In this document: positions 9,298 to 15,081 of the stretch, in pieces
How the letters are laid out: every line of letters begins with the position of its first letter
How positions within the stretch are numbered: position 1 is the first letter of the stretch
Assembly (NCBI GenBank): GCA_024638915.1
Contig: JAHEJJ010000021.1
Span: forward strand, 1 to 44,577
From: Robiginitalea sp.
Lineage (GTDB): Bacteria; Bacteroidota; Bacteroidia; Flavobacteriales; Flavobacteriaceae
Reading direction: 5' to 3'
Length of the DNA stretch: 44,577 nt
Notes under the pieces: generated by a model
Seen by the model: the letters and a program-made list of their open reading frames with translations, nothing else
Database searches by the model: none
What the model was told of the DNA's origin: nothing
Program-made: the position numbers and the translations under genes

Positions 9298-10689
9298 TTA
9301 GACGATGCCTGCGATCTCCTTGATTTCCTGAATTATATTCTGAGCCAGCCGATCTGCTTCGCCCTGTGTTCTGGCTTCCGTATAGATACGGATAATCGGC
9401 TCTGTATTGGATTTCCTCAGGTGAACCCAATTGTGTGGAAAATCGATCTTAACACCATCAATGGTACTTACCTCACTCTCTCTATATTTATCGGCCATTG
9501 CCTGAAGTAAATTATCTACATCGAGATCGGGCGTTAGCTCGATTTTATTCTTGCTCATAAAATAAGATGGATAAGCACTTCTCAATTCGCTTACCTTGAG
9601 GTCGGTTTCAGAAAGGAGCATCAGAAAAAGAGCGGTTCCCACCAGGGAATCACGCCCATAATGGCTTTCGGGGTAAATAATCCCACCATTGCCTTCCCCA
9701 CCGATCACGGCATTGACTTCTTTCATTTTTGCCACTACATTGACCTCGCCAACCGCAGCAGCATGATAGGAGCCCCCATGCTTTTCCGTGATGTCGCGCA
9801 AAGCACGGGATGAGCTCAGATTAGAAACTGTATTGCCACTGGTTTTGCTCAAGACATAGTCTGAACATGCCACCAGGGTATATTCCTCTCCAAACATTTC
9901 CCCTTCCTCTGTGATAAAGGCCAAGCGATCAACATCAGGATCCACAACAATACCGAAATCGGCCTTTTCTTCAGCAACCTTTTGACATATATCACCCAAA
10001 TGTTCTTTTAAAGGTTCAGGATTATGAGGGAAATGACCATTTGGTTCGCAATACAGCTCTACTACTTCTACCCCGAGTTCTTTTAATAATTTAGGAATGG
10101 CGATACCACCGGTAGAATTCACTCCGTCTACCACCACTTTATAGTTTTTTTTACGTATAGTTTCCGCTTCTACCAGGGAAAGCTTTAAAACTTCTTTGAT
10201 GTGGATATCTATATAATCGTCCCTTTTTTCAACCTTACCCAATTCATCTACCGGGGCAAAATTGAAATTTTCGTTCTCTGCCAGATCCAAAATAATGGCC
10301 CCCTGTTTGCCGTCGAGAAACTCACCTTTATGGTTTAGAAGTTTTAATGCATTCCATTGTTTGGGATTGTGACTTGCCGTTAGTATAATCCCTCCATCGG
10401 CGCGTTCCAGGGGAACGGCGATCTCAACCGTAGGAGTGGTTGAGAGCCCTAGGTCTATAACATCGATCCCGAGTCCGAGAAGTGTCGCGACCACCAGGTC
10501 CTGCATCATCTTGCCCGAAATACGGGCATCACGTCCGATAACGACTTTAAAATTTTGCTTGTCCTGGGAATCACGCAACCAGCTGCCATAGGCTGCTGCA
10601 AACTTTACAGCATCAACAGGTGTAAGATTGTCACCAGGGTGACCGCCAATGGTACCCCGAATACCGGAAATGGATTTTATAAGCGTCAT
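9298..10689 (-). CDS. glmM: Phosphoglucosamine mutase / phosphomannomutase-type enzyme
   Basis: A 462-residue member of the alpha-D-phosphohexomutase family. Motifs appear in order: the N-terminal SGIRGTIGG, the catalytic phosphoserine loop TASHNPKQWN (Ser106), the metal-binding loop DPDVDRLAF (near 244), the sugar-binding loop GEGNGG, and the phosphate-binding SNTEPIIRIYTEA near the C-terminus. GlmM interconverts glucosamine-6-phosphate and glucosamine-1-phosphate for peptidoglycan and lipopolysaccharide synthesis. In this phylum such proteins are usually annotated GlmM, but phosphomannomutase activity cannot be excluded. I chose the ATG at 10689 because the consensus -7 box (10708-10715) lies upstream of it and would sit inside a longer ORF starting at 10731. 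Confidence 0.85.
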   Translation of the reverse strand: MTLIKSISGIRGTIGGHPGDNLTPVDAVKFAAAYGSWLRDSQDKQNFKVVIGRDARISGKMMQDLVVATLLGLGIDVIDLGLSTTPTVEIAVPLERADGGIILTASHNPKQWNALKLLNHKGEFLDGKQGAIILDLAENENFNFAPVDELGKVEKRDDYIDIHIKEVLKLSLVEAETIRKKNYKVVVDGVNSTGGIAIPKLLKELGVEVVELYCEPNGHFPHNPEPLKEHLGDICQKVAEEKADFGIVVDPDVDRLAFITEEGEMFGEEYTLVACSDYVLSKTSGNTVSNLSSSRALRDITEKHGGSYHAAAVGEVNVVAKMKEVNAVIGGEGNGGIIYPESHYGRDSLVGTALFLMLLSETDLKVSELRSAYPSYFMSKNKIELTPDLDVDNLLQAMADKYRESEVSTIDGVKIDFPHNWVHLRKSNTEPIIRIYTEARTQGEADRLAQNIIQEIKEIAGIV

Positions 10690-10707
10690 AGATCTATAAA
10701 GTTTTTG

Positions 10708-10715
10708 CAAATATA
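10708..10715 (-). promoter_or_regulatory. -7 promoter element for the mutase gene
   Basis: On the minus strand this reads TATATTTG, an exact match to TAnnTTTG, 18 bp before the chosen ATG at 10689. It decides the start codon. The plus-strand ACP phosphodiesterase gene has a near match, CATATTTG, at 10742-10749, so the two are divergently promoted within about 90 bp. Confidence 0.5.
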
Positions 10716-10782
10716 AAGGTCTTGGGTACAATCAAAAGCGACATATTTGTATTTTCATTCCCAGAATAATGGTTTGGCAATT

Positions 10783-11376
10783 ATGAATTTTCTTGCGCAT
10801 ATCTACCTTTCCTTTGAAGACGACGACATCACTATCGGTAATTTTATCGCAGATAGCATTCGCAGTAATAATTACCGGCACCTTCCACCAAAAGTTCAAA
10901 AAGGTATTTTATTGCATCGGGCTATTGACACCTATACCGATTCACACAAAACACCGAAGAAAAGCAGTAAACGGCTTCACAAGAACTACGGGCACTACAG
11001 CCGGGTAATTGTAGATATCTACTATGATCATTTTCTGGCAAAGAACTGGCCGCAGTATTCCGATGTACCATTAAAAAAATACGTCGGGAGATTTTATGAT
11101 CTGTTGGAAACCAATTATGCTATCCTGCCTGATGGTATAAGGCAGATGATGCCGTATATGATTGCGGATAACTGGTTGTTGAATTATTCCAAAATGGAAG
11201 GAATCGGGCGTGTACTTAATGGGATGAACCGAAGAACAAATAACAAGAGTAAAATGAATCATGCCATTATGGATCTCGAATCATTTTACAGTGACTTTGA
11301 AGAAGAGTTTTTCTCATTTTTTGAAGAGTTAATCGTGTTTTCTAAACAAAAATTTAATTCCTTATGCGAAGAATAA
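10783..11376 (+). CDS. acpH: ACP phosphodiesterase (AcpH-like)
   Basis: A 197-residue protein matching the acyl-carrier-protein phosphodiesterase family (E. coli AcpH is about 193 residues). These enzymes remove the 4'-phosphopantetheine arm from holo-ACP. The N-terminus MNFLAHIYLS, the metal-site region IGNFIAD, and GILLHRAIDTYTDSH near residue 45-60 are characteristic and carry the His/Asp residues expected for an HD-like metal site. The ATG at 10783 gives the normal family N-terminus; a TTG start 36 bases upstream would add an unusual extension and overlap the -7 box. The stop overlaps the start of the gamma-glutamyltransferase gene by 13 bp, which suggests co-transcription. Confidence 0.85.
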   Translation: MNFLAHIYLSFEDDDITIGNFIADSIRSNNYRHLPPKVQKGILLHRAIDTYTDSHKTPKKSSKRLHKNYGHYSRVIVDIYYDHFLAKNWPQYSDVPLKKYVGRFYDLLETNYAILPDGIRQMMPYMIADNWLLNYSKMEGIGRVLNGMNRRTNNKSKMNHAIMDLESFYSDFEEEFFSFFEELIVFSKQKFNSLCEE

Positions 11377-13046
11377 TCTATGGGCTGCTTTTTGTACTGG
11401 TCGGTGCTTGTACAGAGACCCCTGCTGAACCCACGGGGCTTGTAACTAAGAATGCCATGGTGGTGTCGGCCCGGGAAGAGGCTTCAGCCATAGGGGTTGA
11501 GATTCTCCAGCGGGGCGGCAATGCCTTCGATGCCATGATAGGAACCGAATTGGCTTTGGCGGTCGCCTACCCGTTTGCGGGCAACCTGGGTGGAGGAGGG
11601 TTTATGGTCTACCGAAAGAACAATGGTGATGTTGGAGCCCTGGACTATAGAGAAAAAGCCCCAATGGCTGCACACAAGGATATGTATCTCGATTCTTCGG
11701 GTGCCGTAATCCCTGGCTTAAGTACAAAGGGAGCCACTGGAGTCGGTGTCCCAGGAACCATAGCCGGAATTTTCGAGGTACACAGACAGTTCGGTACCAT
11801 CCCGATGGAAGAAATTATTGCACCGGTAATCGAGCTGGTGGAAACGGGCGTGAGGGTTACTGAAAAGCAGGCCGCCCGCTTAGAGAAATACTGGGAGGAT
11901 ATCATTGAAATCAACGGCGACAATACCTTGTTTTACAATAAATGCAAGGTAGGAGATACTCTGCGTTATCCCGCGCTGGCCAATACCTTGAAAAGGATCG
12001 CTAAAAATGGGCGTGAAGAGTTCTACAGCGGAGAAACGGCCAAAATTCTGGCTGATTTTATACAATTAAAAGGCGGGTATATCACCCTTGAAGATCTCGA
12101 CGGCTATGAAGCTAAATGGCGACAGCCGATTATTTTCAACTACAAAGACCTACGACTGATATCTATGTGCCCACCCAGCAGCGGTGGGGTAACAATCAAT
12201 CAGATCTTTAAAATGATCGAACCTTACGATATAGGCAATGGGGAGCATCATTCAGCCAGAACCCTGCAATTGTTTACGGAAGCGGCCAGGAGAGCCTACG
12301 CCGACCGAAATTATTTTTTAGGCGACCCGGATTTCGTTGATATCCCACTCGATATACTTCTTAGTCAGGGTTATATCGACGAGCGTATGGATAGCTTTAG
12401 CTTTAGCCACGCCACGCCCTCTGAGGATATTCATGAGGGCCAGGTGATTATGGCGGAGCATGACGAAACAACGCATTACAGTATTGTAGACCAGTTTGGT
12501 AATGCGGTATCGGTAACCACAACCCTCAATGGGGCGTATGGATCTAAACTATACTGTGATGAATTGGGATTCTTTCTTAATAATGAAATGGATGATTTTA
12601 GCGCGAAGCCAGGCGTACCCAATATGTTTGGGCTCATCGGTGCTGAGGCGAACAGCATTGCCCCCGGCAAGCGGATGTTGAGTTCTATGACACCAACCAT
12701 TATTGAGAAAGACGGAAAACTCTGGATGGTGGTGGGATCACCCGGAGGGTCGAAGATCATCACCGCCGTGGCTCAGACGATACTTTATGTTTACGAATTC
12801 AACATGAGCATGCAGGAAGCGGTCAATACTCCTCGATTCCATCACCAATGGTTGCCCGATGAAATAGTATTCGAACCCGGAGAGTTTTCAGAAGAAACAA
12901 AAGATGAACTCAGAGAGAAAGGCTATATCATCAATGAGACTCTGACACCTATTATGGGAAAGGTTGATGGCATCAGAATTCTCTCAGACGGAAGTTTGGA
13001 GGGCGGCGCCGATAGAAGAGGTGATGATACAGCAGTAGGATTTTAA
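11364..13046 (+). CDS. ggt: Gamma-glutamyltransferase lipoprotein
   Basis: A 560-residue proenzyme of the gamma-glutamyltranspeptidase family, which cleaves glutathione and transfers or hydrolyses gamma-glutamyl groups. It has a lipoprotein signal (LVGAC, Cys16), so it is probably membrane-anchored on the periplasmic side. The autoprocessing site is DETTHYS. The catalytic Thr is residue 369 and would become the N-terminus of a small subunit of about 190 residues. The small subunit retains SVTTTLNGAYGS, NEMDDFS and the SPGGS glycine loop. All key elements are present, so an active enzyme is expected. The 13-bp overlap with acpH implies translational coupling; no functional link between the two is known to me. 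Confidence 0.95.
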   Translation: MRRIIYGLLFVLVGACTETPAEPTGLVTKNAMVVSAREEASAIGVEILQRGGNAFDAMIGTELALAVAYPFAGNLGGGGFMVYRKNNGDVGALDYREKAPMAAHKDMYLDSSGAVIPGLSTKGATGVGVPGTIAGIFEVHRQFGTIPMEEIIAPVIELVETGVRVTEKQAARLEKYWEDIIEINGDNTLFYNKCKVGDTLRYPALANTLKRIAKNGREEFYSGETAKILADFIQLKGGYITLEDLDGYEAKWRQPIIFNYKDLRLISMCPPSSGGVTINQIFKMIEPYDIGNGEHHSARTLQLFTEAARRAYADRNYFLGDPDFVDIPLDILLSQGYIDERMDSFSFSHATPSEDIHEGQVIMAEHDETTHYSIVDQFGNAVSVTTTLNGAYGSKLYCDELGFFLNNEMDDFSAKPGVPNMFGLIGAEANSIAPGKRMLSSMTPTIIEKDGKLWMVVGSPGGSKIITAVAQTILYVYEFNMSMQEAVNTPRFHHQWLPDEIVFEPGEFSEETKDELREKGYIINETLTPIMGKVDGIRILSDGSLEGGADRRGDDTAVGF

Positions 13047-13073
13047 ACCAGATCAACTGTTTGGAAAATGATT

Positions 13074-13829
13074 TTATTTGTGGCTCAGTTGTCTTTTGAG
13101 ATCTTCCATAGAATCCTGCAATTGCCTTAACAGGCCTTTTTCTGTTGAGGCGTCTACTCCGAAAGTTAACTTACTGCTAACCTCCCAGAGCTCCTGTATC
13201 TGATCCGGCTGTATTTCGTAGGAAGGATAGCTTTCATTGAGCGAAATTAGTACCATGTTTGAATTCCCCGGTGATTTTTCCACTTTTTTTACCAAAACAG
13301 CGTCCTGAAGTACCACCACATAGATCTTGTTTTGACTGAGATCCTCTACTGATTCAACAGCCCTTGCCAATACCCATTCGCCAGGATAAAGGTTAGGTAC
13401 CATACTGTCCCCTTCTACCTGAAATCCCCTGTAAGTGGCATTCCGGAATTCAGGTAAAGGCAGATCAAAGGCCGGAAGTTGTCTGTACCAACTACTGTCC
13501 TGGATATTTTGAGGATATCCGGCCGCTGCCTTTGCATTGACCAGGACCAAATTTTCCTTGTCAGCAGAATCAACCGTTACCACTTTTGGAATGACACTGA
13601 CCATCGAAGTATTTAAATATTTGGAATCGGTCTGACCAAAAAGCCAAAGAGGATTTATTTTGAACTGTTTTAATAGTTCTGCCACCACCTTTCCGGAGAG
13701 TTTTGTCCGCCCCCTTTCAATATCAGCGGTAGTACTTGAAATACCCAAGAGTTTTGCAAATTCAGCCTGGGTAAAACCCAGCTCTCTTCTTATATCGGTA
13801 AATCGCTTGATGGTCAATTCATTTTCCAT
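13074..13829 (-). CDS. XRE-family repressor with S24 (LexA/CI-like) peptidase domain
   Basis: A 251-residue repressor. Residues 5-65 are a helix-turn-helix of the XRE type (RELGFTQAEFAKLLGISSTT). Residues about 95-220 are an S24 peptidase-like domain with a candidate cleavage site Ala103-Gly104 (AKAAAGYP), a nucleophile Ser142 (EGDSMVP) and a general base Lys181 (AVLVKKVEK). The spacings (39 and 39 residues) are close to those of LexA (35 and 37). It is therefore predicted to self-cleave upon RecA activation or a similar signal. A short C-terminal tail (220-251) is coiled-coil-like. It is divergent from an operator array and a small gene cluster, which suggests it controls them and itself. 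Confidence 0.88.
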   Translation of the reverse strand: MENELTIKRFTDIRRELGFTQAEFAKLLGISSTTADIERGRTKLSGKVVAELLKQFKINPLWLFGQTDSKYLNTSMVSVIPKVVTVDSADKENLVLVNAKAAAGYPQNIQDSSWYRQLPAFDLPLPEFRNATYRGFQVEGDSMVPNLYPGEWVLARAVESVEDLSQNKIYVVVLQDAVLVKKVEKSPGNSNMVLISLNESYPSYEIQPDQIQELWEVSSKLTFGVDASTEKGLLRQLQDSMEDLKRQLSHK

Positions 13830-13886
13830 AGTTACAAAATTGTTTTTAGCCCAGATATTTTGTCTTTCTTAATAATTGTACGCTTG

Positions 13887-13918
13887 CAAATATGGCTGAG
13901 CTTTATTCAAAAGTACAA
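13887..13918 (-). promoter_or_regulatory. Likely promoter of the S24 repressor
   Basis: On the minus strand CATATTTG (13894-13887) differs from TAnnTTTG at one base, and a TTG (13918-13916) lies 21 bp upstream. The first operator-like palindrome (13922-13936) begins three bases beyond this TTG, so autoregulation is plausible. The leader before the ATG at 13829 would be about 50 nt. Confidence 0.4.
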
Positions 13919-13921
13919 AAA

Positions 13922-13977
13922 TTGGAATATATCCAAAAATAAATTGGAATATTTCCATAATATGGAATATTTCCATA
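13922..13977. promoter_or_regulatory. Array of three palindromic operator-like sites
   Basis: Site 1 (13922-13936) is TTGGA-ATATA-TCCAA. Site 2 (13945-13957) is TGGAA-TAT-TTCCA. Site 3 (13961-13977) is TATGGAA-TAT-TTCCATA, perfect over seven bases per arm. Centres are 22 and 18 bp apart, and a half-site TTGGA follows at 13981. The array lies between the divergent S24 repressor and the 53-codon ORF, the usual position for operators of such a repressor. Assignment of the binding protein is inferred from position. Confidence 0.65.
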
Positions 13978-13983
13978 TATTTG
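13976..13983 (+). promoter_or_regulatory. -7 box overlapping operator site 3
   Basis: TATATTTG matches TAnnTTTG exactly and overlaps the right arm of operator site 3 by two bases. Transcription would start near 13990, 14 nt before the ATG at 14004. Binding at site 3 would block polymerase. Confidence 0.5.
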
Positions 13984-14003
13984 GACATAATACAAGAAGT
14001 GAT

Positions 14004-14165
14004 ATGTTTCAAAATGAAATCTCAGATAAACTCCAATTTTTTGCAGAGCAGGGAATGGATCGCGAAATGGTAATAAATGATAATTTGAAGAAAAGAATTA
14101 CCGGCCGTTCTATAATCAAAAGGGGCCATATGCATAAAAAGAGCCATCAATTGAAATTATTTTAA
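14004..14165 (+). CDS. 53-residue small protein, possible remnant of a radical SAM DNA-repair partner
   Basis: A 53-codon ORF whose ATG lies about 14 nt after the predicted transcription start and whose TAA is two bases before the DUF4130 gene. No domain was recognised. The N-terminus has the pattern I-x2-KL-x3-A, as I recall it from the start of TIGR03916 radical SAM proteins, and the C-terminus QLKLF resembles their common QLSLF-like ending. TIGR03916 genes normally sit directly before DUF4130/TIGR03915 genes. It may therefore be what is left after a large in-frame deletion. Equally, it could be an unrelated small protein. A longer reading starting at 13860 would run through the operators and is unlikely. 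Confidence 0.45.
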   Translation: MFQNEISDKLQFFAEQGMDREMVINDNLKKRITGRSIIKRGHMHKKSHQLKLF

Positions 14166-14167
14166 GT

Positions 14168-14905
14168 ATGAAGAATACAGATACCACATTGATCTATGAC
14201 AACAGTTTTAGTGGTTTTTTAAGCGCAGTCTATTTCGCCTTTAAGGAGCGGCTGTCGATATCCGAGATACGACGGGCAGAAACAGGACAGAATTTACTCT
14301 TTTCGGATATGATAAATGTAAAGACCAACCAGACGGCAGCCCGGAGTTTATGGCAAGCTATGCAGAAAAAAAATTATGAGGCTGCCAAGACTATTTATTT
14401 TGCTTATATGAGTGAATCGCAAAGCATTGAAACATCCCTTTACAAATACATCAGATCTATTATATCAAACCGCACCGATTCAACAAATGATCTCGATCTC
14501 GCATCTTTAAAAAAGATTAAACTAATGGCCGGTTTGGTCAGTCGAGAGAAAAAAAGGATGGAAGGCCTTGTTTGTTTAGAACAGACCTATCCTGATCTTC
14601 AATTGGCCTATATAGAGCCGGATTTTAATGTGCTGCCATTGATTACTAAATATTTTAAATCGAGTCAGAGCAATTGTCCCTGGATCATCTATGACAGAAA
14701 ACGTAAATATGGTATTTATTTCGATGGTCGTATGAAACATATTGTTTCATTTGATCTTCTAAAGATAATTCTTGTGCAAAAACACCTGGCAGAACCGGCC
14801 TCCCTCCCTATAAATCTGGATACAACAGGTCCAAGTACCGAGCATAGCCGTGGCCAGTCCGGTAGGCAAAAAACATATTATCATAAAACGGGTAATGCTG
14901 CTTGA
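14168..14905 (+). CDS. DUF4130 / TIGR03915 putative DNA-repair protein with abnormal C-terminus
   Basis: A 245-residue protein. Residues 8-195 match the DUF4130 family, which is paired with radical SAM proteins of TIGR03916 and suspected to act in DNA metabolism. Family landmarks are YDNSFSGFLSAVY at the start, KKRMEGLVCLEQ, AYIEPDFNVLPLI, and WIIYDRKRKYGIYFDG near 178-193. After about residue 200 the sequence stops resembling the family. The expected tail, as I recall it, contains MPKRYWKYL, and it is absent in all three plus-strand frames. The last 45 residues are low in hydrophobics and overlap an antisense open frame. The gene is probably truncated and may be inactive. Its expected radical SAM partner is also missing. 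Confidence 0.7.
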   Translation: MKNTDTTLIYDNSFSGFLSAVYFAFKERLSISEIRRAETGQNLLFSDMINVKTNQTAARSLWQAMQKKNYEAAKTIYFAYMSESQSIETSLYKYIRSIISNRTDSTNDLDLASLKKIKLMAGLVSREKKRMEGLVCLEQTYPDLQLAYIEPDFNVLPLITKYFKSSQSNCPWIIYDRKRKYGIYFDGRMKHIVSFDLLKIILVQKHLAEPASLPINLDTTGPSTEHSRGQSGRQKTYYHKTGNAA

Positions 14906-15047
14906 GTGTTTTCAATGCGATACAATTGACTTTCCGATTATTAGTAAACCAAGATGACCCTTCAGCCTGGTTGCCTGTCAGGTAAATCAAAAATTTAGAC
15001 CTGTATCCCTGGGTTTTTAACAGTGACCAAGACTTCTTTTTTAGTCG
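14808..15047 (-). other. Antisense open frame, possible gene remnant
   Basis: An open minus-strand frame of about 79 codons ends in TAG at 14808 and is bounded by TGA at 15050-15048. It has no ATG near its upstream end; the first start-like codon is a TTG at 14990. The translation looks protein-like, with aromatic-rich segments such as KFLIYLTGNQAEGSSWF and FFAYRTGHGYARYLDLLYP, in contrast with the plus-strand tail it overlaps. It could be the 3' remnant of a gene that replaced the end of the DUF4130 gene. No family was recognised, and chance cannot be excluded. Confidence 0.25.
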
Positions 15048-15056
15048 TCAAAAATG

Positions 15057-15064
15057 TACCTTTG
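15057..15064 (+). promoter_or_regulatory. -7 promoter element for uvrA
   Basis: TACCTTTG matches TAnnTTTG exactly, 17 bp before the ATG at 15082. Transcription would start near 15071, which rules out the in-frame TTG at 15070 as the translation start. No LexA-like palindrome of the type at 13922-13977 is visible here. Confidence 0.5.
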
Positions 15065-15081
15065 CAACTTTGCCCAGATTT

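Noticed and set aside
13860-14003. Upstream extension of the 53-codon ORF to a start at 13860
   Set aside because: The extension runs through all three operator sites and the -7 box, and its translation is low-complexity. The ATG at 14004 follows the predicted transcription start.
13074-14905. S24 repressor locus as a prophage or integrative element
   Set aside because: No integrase, structural genes, attachment-site repeats or flanking tRNA were found; the neighbouring genes are chromosomal housekeeping genes.
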